Positions 25,187 to 34,338 of a stretch of 64,000 nucleotides of DNA are shown in pieces (the stretch's first letter is position 1; each line of letters starts with the position of its first letter). The DNA comes from DATILI01 sp035476635. Its GTDB lineage: Bacteria; Pseudomonadota; Gammaproteobacteria; Burkholderiales; Burkholderiaceae_C. A model generated the notes under the pieces. The model was not told the origin of the DNA, did not search any database, and saw only the letters and a program-made list of their open reading frames with translations. Location: assembly GCA_035476635.1 (NCBI GenBank), contig DATILI010000101.1, forward strand, positions 1-64,000, given 5' to 3'. The position numbers were made by a program, and so were the translations under genes.

Positions 25187-26104
25187 ATGAGCGACTTCGA
25201 CAGTAATTTCTGGTCACTCTACGTGGCCGGGTTCACCCTGGTGAGCATCCTCGCCTGCCTGGTTCTGCTTTGGATCACCGCGCGCAAGAAGATTGCCTCC
25301 AGCGCGGACAACACCACCGGCCATGTCTGGGACGAAGACTTGCGCGAAATGAACAACCCGATGCCGCGCTGGTGGATGTGGATGTTCGTCATCAGCATCG
25401 TCTTCTCCTTGCTCTACCTGGTGGCTTACCCCGGAATGGGTGCCTACCAGGGCGAACTGGCCTGGAGTTCCGCGCAGGAACACGCGCAGGACGTGGCGCA
25501 GGCGACGCAGGACGTGGCGCCGCAGTACGCGCGCTTTGGCACGATGCGTACCGAGGAAATCGCCCGTGACCCGCAGGCCATGGCCATCGGCGAGCGGCTG
25601 TTCATGAACAATTGTGCCCAGTGCCACGGTTCCGACGCGCGCGGCAGCAAAGGCTTCCCCAACCTGGCCGATGCCGACTGGTTGTACGGCGGCTCGCCCG
25701 CGAAGATCGCCGAAACCCTGCACCAGGGAAGAACCGGAACCATGCCGCCGATGGCCGCGGCAGTCGGCACCCCGGAAGACGTGAAGAACCTGGCGCACTA
25801 CGTGCTGAGCCTGTCGGCCAGCCCGCACGATTCGCTGCGCGCGGGCCTGGGCAAGTCGAAGTTCACCGCCTGCGCCGCCTGCCACGGTGTGGGCGGCAAG
25901 GGCAATCCCGACCTGGGTGCGCCAAACCTCGGCGACGATGTCTGGCTGCATGGCTGGGGCGAGAACGCCATCATCGCGATCATCAATTCCGGCAAGGTCA
26001 ACCACATGCCGGCGCAAGCGGGAAAACTCACAGAAGCCCAGATCCAGGTCCTGGCCGGCTATGTCTGGGGGCTTTCGAACGGGCCAGGGGAGCCGCGCCA
26101 TTGA
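25187..26104 (+). CDS. ccoP: Cytochrome c oxidase cbb3-type subunit III CcoP
   Basis: 305-residue di-haem cytochrome c. Two membrane segments near residues 9-30 and 65-85, separated by the DNTTGHVWDEDLREMNNPMPRWW loop typical of CcoP (first part only quoted here: TGHVWDEDLREMNNPMP). Haem sites are C143-AQ-CH and C229-AA-CH. It takes electrons from the cytochrome c pool. AGGGAGAG precedes ATG 25187. Confidence 0.97.
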   Translation: MSDFDSNFWSLYVAGFTLVSILACLVLLWITARKKIASSADNTTGHVWDEDLREMNNPMPRWWMWMFVISIVFSLLYLVAYPGMGAYQGELAWSSAQEHAQDVAQATQDVAPQYARFGTMRTEEIARDPQAMAIGERLFMNNCAQCHGSDARGSKGFPNLADADWLYGGSPAKIAETLHQGRTGTMPPMAAAVGTPEDVKNLAHYVLSLSASPHDSLRAGLGKSKFTACAACHGVGGKGNPDLGAPNLGDDVWLHGWGENAIIAIINSGKVNHMPAQAGKLTEAQIQVLAGYVWGLSNGPGEPRH

Positions 26105-26129
26105 CGCCCCGCCGGACGACAGCGCTGCC

Positions 26130-27560
26130 ATGACCGCATCACCCGCGCGCAAGGTAATTCCCATCAAGCCGGTGCTGGCGGATGGTACGGAGGGTTCGCT
26201 TTACGAAGCGCAGCAGAAGATCTATCCGCGCTCGGTCAGCGGCCTGCTTTCGCGCTGGCGCTGGGGCATGGTGTTGCTGACGCAATTGGTGTTCTATGGG
26301 CTGCCATGGCTGGAGTGGGGCCAGCGCCAAGCCGTGTTGTTCGACCTGGGCGCGCGGCGCTTCTACATCTTCGGCCTGGTCCTTTACCCGCAGGACTTCA
26401 TCTATCTCACCGGCCTGCTGGTTGTTTCGGCCCTGTCGCTATTCCTGTTCACCGCCGTGGCCGGCCGGCTGTGGTGCGGGTTCGCCTGCCCGCAGACGGT
26501 GTACACCGAGATCTTTCTCTGGATCGAACGGCAGGTGGAGGGCGAGCGCGGCGCGCGCATGAGACTCGATGCGAACCCGATGTCGATGGAGAAGCTGGTC
26601 AAGAAGTGGTTCAAGCATCTGTTGTGGATTGGCTTGGGCGTGTGGACGGGCTTCACCTTCGTCGGCTACTTCTCGCCGATCCGCGAGCTTGGCCTGGCCT
26701 TCCTGCAAACGCAGATGGGTTCGTGGGAGGTTTTCTGGGTGTTCTTCTACGGCTTCGCCACCTATGGGAACGCCGGTTTCCTGCGCGAGCAGGTGTGCAA
26801 GTACATGTGTCCGTACGCGCGTTTCCAGAGCGCGATGTTCGACAAGGACACGCTGATCGTGACCTACGACCAGGCGCGCGGCGAGCCGCGCGGCGCACGC
26901 GCGCGCAAGGACGATGCGGCGGCGCTGGGGCTTGGGGCTTGTGTGGACTGCACGCTGTGCGTGCAGGTCTGCCCGACCGGGATCGACATCCGCAAGGGGC
27001 TGCAGTACGAGTGCATCGGTTGCGGCGTGTGTGTCGATGCCTGCGACACCATGATGGACAAGATGGCCTACCCGCGCGGGCTGATCCGCTTTTCGACGCA
27101 GAACGGCATTGCCCGGGGTTGGGCGCGCCGGCAGCTGCTGCGCCGGATCTTGCGTCCGCGCGTGCTCGTGTACGGCGCCATCCTGCTGGGCTTGTGCATT
27201 GCGCTGCTGACAAGTCTGGTGGTGCGCACGCCGTTGAAGGTGGACGTGGTGCGCGACCGCACGGCCTTGTCGCGCATCGTCGCGGGCGGCCAGTTGGAAA
27301 ACGTCTACCGGCTGCAATTGATGAATGCAACCGAGATGCCGCAAAGCTACCGGATCTCCGCCCATGGCCTTCCCGGCATGGCCTTGGCCAGCGAGCCGGT
27401 GGTGGCTGTCGGGCCGGCCGAGTCGCGCTGGGTGGCCGTGCGGCTGCGCATTCCCTACGGCACCGTCGCCTCGGGCTCGCACCCGGTCCATTTTGAAGTG
27501 GGCAGCGTGCAGGGCGACGCGCATGTTTCGGAAAAATCGGTCTTCCTCGTTCCGCGCTAA
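26130..27560 (+). CDS. ccoG: cbb3 oxidase assembly iron-sulphur protein CcoG (RdxA/FixG)
   Basis: 476-residue membrane protein: several N-terminal helices, CGFACPQTVYTEIF, a polyferredoxin part with two 4Fe-4S sets (CVDCTLCVQVCPTGID and CIGCGVCVDACD), one more helix, and a C-terminal immunoglobulin-like domain. CcoG is thought to reduce Cu(II) for delivery to cbb3 oxidase. It begins 25 bases after ccoP and precedes ccoH. Confidence 0.95.
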   Translation: MTASPARKVIPIKPVLADGTEGSLYEAQQKIYPRSVSGLLSRWRWGMVLLTQLVFYGLPWLEWGQRQAVLFDLGARRFYIFGLVLYPQDFIYLTGLLVVSALSLFLFTAVAGRLWCGFACPQTVYTEIFLWIERQVEGERGARMRLDANPMSMEKLVKKWFKHLLWIGLGVWTGFTFVGYFSPIRELGLAFLQTQMGSWEVFWVFFYGFATYGNAGFLREQVCKYMCPYARFQSAMFDKDTLIVTYDQARGEPRGARARKDDAAALGLGACVDCTLCVQVCPTGIDIRKGLQYECIGCGVCVDACDTMMDKMAYPRGLIRFSTQNGIARGWARRQLLRRILRPRVLVYGAILLGLCIALLTSLVVRTPLKVDVVRDRTALSRIVAGGQLENVYRLQLMNATEMPQSYRISAHGLPGMALASEPVVAVGPAESRWVAVRLRIPYGTVASGSHPVHFEVGSVQGDAHVSEKSVFLVPR

Positions 27561-27570
27561 GGAGAAAACC

Positions 27571-27861
27571 ATGCGTCCTGCAACCCCATCCGTTTCAAGT
27601 GCGCCATGGTGGCGCCACGGCCACGTCTGGCTCGTGATCTCCGGCCCGCTGGTGGTCGTGATTGCCGGCTTCGCGACGCTCTGGCTCGCGGTGCGCACAC
27701 CCGACCCGGTGGTCGCCGACGACTACTACCGGCGCGGCATCGCGCTGAGCCAGAAGAAGAGTCTTCCGGCCGAAGGGCTGGCACCTGCGCAACAGGCCCG
27801 CAACCACGCCGCGACACCTGCGCCGGGTGGCGCCAACCGGCGGGCCTTGGCCAGCCCTTGA
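27571..27861 (+). CDS. ccoH: FixH family protein CcoH
   Basis: 96-residue protein with one membrane helix (VWLVISGPLVVVIAGFATLW) followed by DPVVADDYYRRGIALSQ, the conserved FixH start. It is short: longer FixH proteins carry an extra periplasmic domain that is missing here. AAGGAG precedes the ATG. CcoH takes part in cbb3 assembly. Confidence 0.88.
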   Translation: MRPATPSVSSAPWWRHGHVWLVISGPLVVVIAGFATLWLAVRTPDPVVADDYYRRGIALSQKKSLPAEGLAPAQQARNHAATPAPGGANRRALASP

Positions 27862-27877
27862 GAAAGCGGGGCGCACC

Positions 27878-28129
27878 ATGGCAAGTCGCTTGTTGATACT
27901 GGTTGCCTGGCCCGCCTTCCTGGCCGCCTGCGTGCTGGAGGTGCTGGTGTTTGCCGTGGTCGACCCCCATGATCTTCATTGGTTCGGCCTGCCGTTTGCG
28001 CCGTCCCGGCAGGCGGTCTACAGCGGTGCCTTTCTCATCTTCTGGCTGGTCGCGATAGGCGCGTCAGCGCTGACTGCGTTGCTGGCACGGCCAGGCAATG
28101 GCGATTCCTCGGGAACCCGCGCAGACTGA
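27878..28129 (+). CDS. Small two-helix membrane protein downstream of ccoGH
   Basis: 83 residues with two membrane helices (LLILVAWPAFLAACVLEVLV and AFLIFWLVAIGASALTALLA) joined by a loop containing VDPHDLHWFGLPF. No family recognised with confidence. It is the last gene before the strong terminator hairpin and 16 bases after ccoH, so it belongs to the cbb3 transcript and may act in assembly. Confidence 0.7.
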   Translation: MASRLLILVAWPAFLAACVLEVLVFAVVDPHDLHWFGLPFAPSRQAVYSGAFLIFWLVAIGASALTALLARPGNGDSSGTRAD

Positions 28130-28146
28130 ACACGGGGCAAGGGACC

Positions 28147-28182
28147 AATGCGAACGCCGGGTTGCAGCCCGGCGATCGCATT
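28147..28182. terminator. Terminator hairpin ending the cco operon and aer
   Basis: AATGCGA and CGCCGGG (28147-28161, one unpaired base between) pair with CCCGGCG and TCGCATT (28168-28182) around a 6-base loop. This 14-bp interrupted stem ends in TTTC on the plus strand and lies between convergent genes, so it probably serves both. Confidence 0.75.
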
Positions 28183-28199
28183 TCAGCATCCCAGGTTGC

Positions 28200-29879
28200 T
28201 CATGTTGCACCCAGCCGGGGCAGTTGAAGCATGCGCTTGGGCCTGCCGAGCTGATCAGGGTTGCCGGCGGCGCGCACGGGCAAGGGAGCAGCACAACGGA
28301 TTGCGGCATGTCGCGCATCGCCGGGCATGTGAAATACCGACACTGATGCCTTCAGCGAGCGCGCACTGGAACTCAAGGCCGAAGCGGATGCCGCCGACTC
28401 CTCCACCAATGCCGCATTCTGCTGGGTTACCACGTCGAGTTGGAGTACCGCTTCGTTGACCTGCGAAATCCCAAGGGCCTGTTCCTTGGTAGCGCCGGCG
28501 ATCTGCCGCACCATGGCGCTGACTTGCGACACCGAGGACATCACTTCGTTGAGCGTGCCGCCGGCGCTGCGGATGCGTCCCGCGCCCTCGGCGGTGCGGT
28601 GCGCGGATTCGCCGATCAATTGCTTGATTTCCTTTGCGGCGGTGGCGCTGCGCTGGGCGAGCGAGCGGACTTCCCCGGCGACCACCGCGAAGCCGCGCCC
28701 ATGCGCACCGGCACGGGCGGCTTCCACGGCTGCGTTGAGCGCCAGAATATTGGTCTGGAACGCGATGCTTTCGATCACTCCGGTGATCTCTGCGATCTGG
28801 CGCGAAGATTGTTCGATCGCGCCCATGGCCGATTCCGCATCGAGCACCGATTGCTCGCCGCGCCTGGCGACCACTTTGCTTTCTTCGCTCTGCACGGACA
28901 TCTGAACGGCGGTATCGGCAGTTTGGCGCACTGTGCTGGCCAATTCTTCCATCGAGGCGGCGGTTTGCTCCAGGCTGCTCGCCTGGGATTCGGTGCGTGC
29001 CGACAAATCCAGGCTGGCCTGCGCGATCTCGCTGGCGGAAACCGTGAACCTCGCAATTTCATTGCGCACATCGCCCACCACGGCACGCAGGTTCACCTGG
29101 ATCTGGCGCAAGCGGCGCATCAGCGCCCCGAATGGCTCGGGAAGGTCGGTGGCGACGGCGCCGGTCAGGTTGCAACTGGACAATTCGCCGGCGAAGCGAA
29201 CCGCTTCGGCCAGGGACGCTGAGAATCGCCCATGAAACCACGCCGTGGCGGTGCCCAGGCCCAATCCGAGGATGGCGGCGCGCGCCAGCAAAGCCTGCGT
29301 GTTTTGCCAACCGAGTGCGTCCGGCAGAAAAGACAGGCCGCCAACAGCCAGCAACAATGCCGCCAGACGCAGCGTCAGCGGCGCGCGGCGCAGCCTGGCA
29401 GCCCACCCGGGGACTCCGCGCCGCACCACGCGGCCGCCCTGCAGCGACAGTGCCGGGCGCTGCTCAGCCCCTTGCGCGCGCAGTTGGTCGTACAAGGCCT
29501 GGGCCTGGGCAACCTGCGCGCGCGAAGGCTTGACGCGCACCGACATGTAGCCGCTCGGTTTGCCGTTTTCCATGACGGGCGTGACGTTGGCCTCCACCCA
29601 GTAGTGGTCGCCGTTCTTGCGCCGGTTCTTGACCACGCCCGTCCACGGTTGGCCGCCCCCGATCGTGCGCCACATGTCCTTGAATGCGGCGGCCGGCATG
29701 TCCGGATGGCGGATCAGGTTGTGCGGCTGCCCGACCAACTCATCGCCGGTATAGCCGGACGTGCTGGCGAACGCCGCGTTGCAATGCGTGATGACGCCCC
29801 GTGTGTCGGTCATCGAGACCAGCAGCTGGGAGTCTGGAAACAGGTACTCCTGTTGCGTGACAGGAAGATGCGTTCGCAT
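28200..29879 (-). CDS. Aer-like PAS-containing chemoreceptor (methyl-accepting chemotaxis protein)
   Basis: 559 residues. The PAS domain (about 20-115) has the Aer redox-sensor features NLIRHPDMPAAAFKDMW and VVKNRRKNGDHYWV, so FAD binding and aerotaxis are expected. Two hydrophobic segments (about 165-215) anchor it, followed by a signalling domain with the conserved hairpin ESIAFQTNILALNAAVEAAR and GRGFAVVAGEVRSLA. AAGGGA precedes the ATG. Adjacent to the cbb3 operon, it would let the cell swim toward suitable oxygen or redox levels. Confidence 0.92.
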   Translation of the reverse strand: MRTHLPVTQQEYLFPDSQLLVSMTDTRGVITHCNAAFASTSGYTGDELVGQPHNLIRHPDMPAAAFKDMWRTIGGGQPWTGVVKNRRKNGDHYWVEANVTPVMENGKPSGYMSVRVKPSRAQVAQAQALYDQLRAQGAEQRPALSLQGGRVVRRGVPGWAARLRRAPLTLRLAALLLAVGGLSFLPDALGWQNTQALLARAAILGLGLGTATAWFHGRFSASLAEAVRFAGELSSCNLTGAVATDLPEPFGALMRRLRQIQVNLRAVVGDVRNEIARFTVSASEIAQASLDLSARTESQASSLEQTAASMEELASTVRQTADTAVQMSVQSEESKVVARRGEQSVLDAESAMGAIEQSSRQIAEITGVIESIAFQTNILALNAAVEAARAGAHGRGFAVVAGEVRSLAQRSATAAKEIKQLIGESAHRTAEGAGRIRSAGGTLNEVMSSVSQVSAMVRQIAGATKEQALGISQVNEAVLQLDVVTQQNAALVEESAASASALSSSARSLKASVSVFHMPGDARHAAIRCAAPLPVRAAGNPDQLGRPKRMLQLPRLGAT

Positions 29880-30042
29880 GGCGTGGGTCCCTTGGGTTGA
29901 CGGCCGGACGCCGGCCTCTGAAAAGGAACTTTAGGCAACCACCGCAGCTTGCTCTGTCGGGAGTTCTGGATGGACGTTGCCGGGAGCTATCGCGGGCGTG
30001 TCACCGGTCCCGGCTAGCTTGGCAGCCACCTAGAATCTGCGC

Positions 30043-31542
30043 ATGACCACCCGCGACCCGGCGCCGTTGCCTCAGGATCCGACTCCCGCCTTGCGCGACA
30101 GCGAGGCCAGGTTGGCCGCCATGTTCGCGTCGGCCATGGATGGCATCGTCACCGTTGATGAGCAGCACCGTGTCGTGCTGATCAATCGGGCCGCGGAGCA
30201 GATGTTTCGCTGCGATGCCGCTTCGGCATTGGGGCAGTCGCTGGACCGCTTCCTGCCGCTGCGCTACCGTGCGCAGCACGCGAGCCATGTCGCCTTGTTC
30301 GGCAAGACCGGTGTAACGACGCGCCGCATGGGCCGCATCGGGCCGATCAGCGGCTTGCGCGCCGATGGCGAAGAGTTTCCGCTGGAGGCATCGATCTCGC
30401 AAGTGGAGGTCAACGGCAAGAAGCTCTATACGGTCATCCTGCGCGATGTGACCGAGCGCGAACAAGCCGAACGCCGGCTGCGCGAGCAGCGGCAAACGCT
30501 GGCGGGGGTGATCGAAGCAGCCAGCGATGCGGTGGTCAGTGCCGACGCCGATGGCCGGATCACCCTGTTCAATCCCGCGGCCGAACGCATCTTTGGCCGT
30601 ACGGCGTCGGAGATGCTGGGGCAACCACTGGACCAATTGATGCCGCCACGTTTTCGTGGGCACCACGGAGACGATCTGCGAGGCTTTGTGCGCTCGCAAG
30701 TGACGCGGCGCGCCATGGGGGCAGGTCGAGTCAAGGGGCTCAACGCACACGGCGAGGAGCTGGAGCTGGAGGCCTCGATCTCCCAGGCGACGGTCAACGG
30801 CCACTTGACGCTGACCGCGATCCTGCGCGATGTGACGCAACGTGTGCGTGCGGAAACCGCGCTGCTCAAGTACCAATTCGAGCTTTCGGAGCTGGCGCAG
30901 CAACTGATGACGCAGGAAAAGACCACCACCCGGCGCCTGGCCCAGGCCCTGCATGACCAGCTAGGCCAGACGCTGACGGCGATCCGCCTGGCCTACGACG
31001 TCGACGCGCAAGCCGCCCCGGACCGCCCGCCAGCCGCTGCCTTAAATGACCGGCAGCGCATCAGCGGGCTGATTGACCAGGCGATTCGCGAGGTGCGCCA
31101 GGTGCTTGTGGAATTGCGCCCGCCGCTGCTGGATGCCAATGGATTGGCGGCCGCGTTGGACAACGAACTTCGATCACGCGATGACGCTCCCGCGGGGATT
31201 GACTTTCTCCTCGAAGTCGAGCCCGAGTTGATGGCTTTGCGCTGGCCGGCCGATGTGGAGTATGCGGCTTTCATGGTGGCGCGCGAGGCGCTGGCCAACG
31301 CGATCCGGCACGCCAGCGCAACGCTGGTGCGAGTGGTTCTGACCGGTGTTGCGGGCGATCTTCGGCTGGAAGTGGTGGATGACGGGCGCGGCCTGGCCGC
31401 GGATGCCCAGCAGGCGCGGCCTGGGCACCTGGGGATGGTGGGCATGCGCGAGCGGGCGCTCGCGATTGGCGCGCGCTTTGCCGTGGAGTCGGGTGAAGGC
31501 GGAGGTACCGTGGTGCGCCTGGAGTGGGGTGCCGGGGCGTAA
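30043..31542 (+). CDS. Cytoplasmic PAS-PAS sensor histidine kinase (HisKA_3 type)
   Basis: 499-residue soluble kinase, paralogous to the one at 6102 but without membrane segments. Two PAS domains (about 22-145 and 150-270) are of the same S-box type; both keep the His at the FixL haem-ligand position (QHASHVALF, HHGDDLRGF). The HisKA_3 phosphoacceptor is H304 (RLAQALHDQLGQT), followed by HATPase_c (DDGRGL, GMVGMRERA). The partner regulator follows. No FNR-type box is seen in the 163 bases upstream, which hold only a short GC hairpin (29902-29916). Confidence 0.9.
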   Translation: MTTRDPAPLPQDPTPALRDSEARLAAMFASAMDGIVTVDEQHRVVLINRAAEQMFRCDAASALGQSLDRFLPLRYRAQHASHVALFGKTGVTTRRMGRIGPISGLRADGEEFPLEASISQVEVNGKKLYTVILRDVTEREQAERRLREQRQTLAGVIEAASDAVVSADADGRITLFNPAAERIFGRTASEMLGQPLDQLMPPRFRGHHGDDLRGFVRSQVTRRAMGAGRVKGLNAHGEELELEASISQATVNGHLTLTAILRDVTQRVRAETALLKYQFELSELAQQLMTQEKTTTRRLAQALHDQLGQTLTAIRLAYDVDAQAAPDRPPAAALNDRQRISGLIDQAIREVRQVLVELRPPLLDANGLAAALDNELRSRDDAPAGIDFLLEVEPELMALRWPADVEYAAFMVAREALANAIRHASATLVRVVLTGVAGDLRLEVVDDGRGLAADAQQARPGHLGMVGMRERALAIGARFAVESGEGGGTVVRLEWGAGA

Positions 31543-31583
31543 ACTTCGGGGCGCCAGCCATGGCCAGGGGGGGAGGATCAATA

Positions 31584-32225
31584 TTGACGACGGTTTACCT
31601 GGTGGATGATCACCTGATGGTGCGGGACGGATTGCGCGCCGTCCTGCAAACCGCGGGCCACGACGTGGTGGGTGAAACGGCCGATCCAACCGAAGCGATG
31701 GCGGAGATCGCGCGCCATGCGCCAAGCGTCGTTCTGCTTGACTTGAGCCTGGGCGTCCGTTCGGGCTTCGAGGTCCTGACCGGTTTGCAGCGACGCGGCC
31801 TGGCTGTTCGCATCGTTGTGCTGACCATGTCGGCCCAGCCCCAGCATGTGGCAGAGGCGCTGCGCCTGGGTGCCTCGGGCTATGTGCTCAAGGGTTCGCC
31901 GGCCAGCGAAGTGCTGAACGCCATCGAGTCGGTGCTGCACGGCCGCAGGCACCTGGGGCAGGAAGTGGCGGACCTTGCGGTGCAGGGCCTGACTGGCGAC
32001 ACCAATTCGGACCCATTTGCCGCCCTGTCGCCGCGCGAGCGCCAGATTGTCACGATGGTGGTGCGCGGGCACTCCAGCGCCGCGATCGGCCGCGAACTCC
32101 ACCTCTCGCCCAAGACCGTCGATACCTATCGCAGCCGATTGATGACCAAACTTGGGGTCGGCGATGTCACGGCGCTGGTGCGCCTGGCGATTCGCCACGC
32201 CTTGCCCGGCGCCGACGGAAACTAG
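31584..32225 (+). CDS. NarL/FixJ-family response regulator
   Basis: 213-residue regulator, paralogue of the one at 7763. Receiver with YLVDDHLMVRDG and phosphoacceptor D53 (VLLDLSLGVRSG), Lys in GYVLKGSP, and a LuxR-type helix-turn-helix starting LSPRERQIVTMVVRG with HLSPKTVDTYRSRLM. The TTG at 31584 is preferred over ATG 31560 because GGGAGG sits seven bases before it; the paralogue also uses TTG. Cognate of the upstream PAS kinase. Confidence 0.92.
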   Translation: MTTVYLVDDHLMVRDGLRAVLQTAGHDVVGETADPTEAMAEIARHAPSVVLLDLSLGVRSGFEVLTGLQRRGLAVRIVVLTMSAQPQHVAEALRLGASGYVLKGSPASEVLNAIESVLHGRRHLGQEVADLAVQGLTGDTNSDPFAALSPRERQIVTMVVRGHSSAAIGRELHLSPKTVDTYRSRLMTKLGVGDVTALVRLAIRHALPGADGN

Positions 32226-32358
32226 CCGACAGTGACCATGCTGCCCCACGGGGCGCATCAAGACCTCCTGACACAGTCGGCGCTTGTTGCCGCCTAGAGT
32301 TGTCTTTCCGGCACCGCAGTTTCTTGCATGAGCCGGAAATTGCACAGGGGGAAAAATA

Positions 32359-34338
32359 ATGGATATATCCGAAATCAACGGGTCGGCGACGGCGCAGAAG
32401 CGGCCGGGCCACGACATTGGCAGCGTGTTGCAGCAGGCCTTGCAGCAGGCCCCGGCGCCCATCGTGCTGACCGACAACCACGGCGTGATCGTGCGCGTCA
32501 ACGCTGCCTTCGAGCGCGCGACGGGCTATGCGGCGTCCGAGCTCAGGGGCCAGCGGCCAAGCATGCTCAAGTCCGGTTTGCAGGGAGATGGCTTTTACCG
32601 GAGCATGTGGGCCGAGCTTGCACAACTTGGGCACTGGCAGGGTGAAATCTGGAACCGCCACAAGGATGGCCGGACATTCCAGGAATGCCTCAGCATCGTC
32701 GCGCTTCGCCATCTGGATGGAACCGTTTCACACTACCTGGGGATGTATTCGGGCCTGGCGTCGCCCATGCAGGCGCGCAAGAAAATGGTGGAACACGGAG
32801 AAACGGATTCCACCACGGGGCTGCTCAACCGCTGCGCATTTGTCTGTGCTCTGCAACGCCTTTGCGACCAGCGCGGCCTGGTGCACGTGCTGGCGTTGGA
32901 TATCGACGGCTTCACCGACTTCAACGAACAGTTTGGGCTTGTCGGCGGTGACGCGGTGCTGCGCCAGATGGCGCTTCGCTGCACGCAGGTCGGTGCCGCC
33001 AGCGGCGGCAGCTGCATTGTCGGCCGGGTAGGGCCTGACGAGTTTGCGCTGGGTCTGGTCGGGCCGTCCCGGCAGGAAGCCGACAAGGACTGGATCCAAC
33101 AAGTGGCCGCTCAGCTTTCTGCGGCAGTGGCGCTGCCGTGCGAGCTCGATGGCGCACGCAAGGCCGCCGTCACCGCGAGCATTGGCCTGGCATCGCTGGC
33201 CCTGGGGCAGGGCACCGCGGCGGAGGCGTTGCTCCACGCTTCGTCGGCACGCCAGCAAGGCGATGGTTGCAGCCCCGCCTTGCAGCGCTACGAGACCCAC
33301 GATGGGCAGCGCCGGCTCGCGCACGCGTTGCACGAAGCGATACGCCTGGACCAGATCGACGTGGCGTACCAGCCCAAGGTCGAGCTTTCGAGCGGGCGGC
33401 TGGCTGGCGTCGAAGCGCTGGCACGCTGGACACTGGCTGACGGCAGCAGCGTTCCACCTTCCGAATTCATCCCGTTGGCTGAACGCCGCGGCCTGGTCGG
33501 CCTGCTGGGCGACCGTGTATTGGAACGTGCGGTGGGCCAGCTGGCACGCTGGCGTTCGCAAGGCCTGGATCTGCCGGCGGTCGCCATCAACTTTTCCGCG
33601 CTGCAGTTTCATCGCGACAATCCCGCACGGCAAGTGGCGCAGTCCCTGGCGCGCCACGCTGTGCCGGCCCACCTGCTGGAGCTGGAGTTGACGGAGTCTC
33701 TGCTCATCGGCGAAATGGACACGGTGATGCAGTCCCTGAAGGACTTGCGCGCGCTGGGCATTGCCTTGAGCATCGATGACTTTGGTACCGGCTATTCCTC
33801 GCTGGCCTACCTGCGGCGGTTTCCGATCCAGTACCTCAAGATCGATCGGCAGTTTGTCGCGGACATGGCGGATGATCCGGGAGCCTACGAAGTCGTCAAG
33901 ATGATCGTCACGCTGGCCCACCGGCTGGGCCTGCGCTGTATTGCCGAAGGCATTGAAACCTTGGAACAGCTCGTTCAGTTGCGGGCCATGGGGTGCGATG
34001 AAGGGCAGGGCTTCCTGCTGGCGCGGCCGATGAATGCCGAAGCCTTGGCCCAGTTGCTGGCGGGGACGCTGCCCTGGCAGGCCCTGCTTGCCGACGTGAC
34101 GGCGAATTCCCCGGCATGTTCTGATGCAGATCAATATGCGTGCGGTCAAAGCTGCGCATACTGGGAGCACCCGGCGGCAATTGGCGCCGGAATCAACACC
34201 GAGAACAGTCGTTTGGAGAATATTGCCGTGAGCAACCGCGCAGAGCTTGTCCACGCGCCATGGACCGTGCCGCCGGCACACGCCACCTCGCCGGTGGCAA
34301 CGTCGCGCGCAGAGGGAGGGATGTGCCCAACAAGTTGA
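32359..34338 (+). CDS. PAS-GGDEF-EAL protein, probable c-di-GMP phosphodiesterase
   Basis: 659 residues. The PAS domain (about 25-140) has FYRSMWAELAQLGHWQGEIWNR. The GGDEF motif is degraded to GPDEF, so cyclase activity is unlikely. The EAL domain looks complete: VEALARW, INFSALQF, LELTESL, DDFGTGYSSLAYL, KIDRQF and EGIETLEQL. The last ~60 residues beyond EAL are unstructured-looking and overlap the next gene. GGGGGAAAAATA precedes the ATG. It follows the second NarL-type regulator by 133 bases and may be one of its targets. Confidence 0.9.
   Translation: MDISEINGSATAQKRPGHDIGSVLQQALQQAPAPIVLTDNHGVIVRVNAAFERATGYAASELRGQRPSMLKSGLQGDGFYRSMWAELAQLGHWQGEIWNRHKDGRTFQECLSIVALRHLDGTVSHYLGMYSGLASPMQARKKMVEHGETDSTTGLLNRCAFVCALQRLCDQRGLVHVLALDIDGFTDFNEQFGLVGGDAVLRQMALRCTQVGAASGGSCIVGRVGPDEFALGLVGPSRQEADKDWIQQVAAQLSAAVALPCELDGARKAAVTASIGLASLALGQGTAAEALLHASSARQQGDGCSPALQRYETHDGQRRLAHALHEAIRLDQIDVAYQPKVELSSGRLAGVEALARWTLADGSSVPPSEFIPLAERRGLVGLLGDRVLERAVGQLARWRSQGLDLPAVAINFSALQFHRDNPARQVAQSLARHAVPAHLLELELTESLLIGEMDTVMQSLKDLRALGIALSIDDFGTGYSSLAYLRRFPIQYLKIDRQFVADMADDPGAYEVVKMIVTLAHRLGLRCIAEGIETLEQLVQLRAMGCDEGQGFLLARPMNAEALAQLLAGTLPWQALLADVTANSPACSDADQYACGQSCAYWEHPAAIGAGINTENSRLENIAVSNRAELVHAPWTVPPAHATSPVATSRAEGGMCPTS
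34131..34144. promoter_or_regulatory. Weak FNR-like box inside the end of the EAL gene
   Basis: CTGATGCAGATCAA differs from TTGAT-N4-ATCAA at the first base only. It lies inside coding sequence, upstream of the receiver-like gene that starts at 34323 (or 34260). May be chance. Confidence 0.3.
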
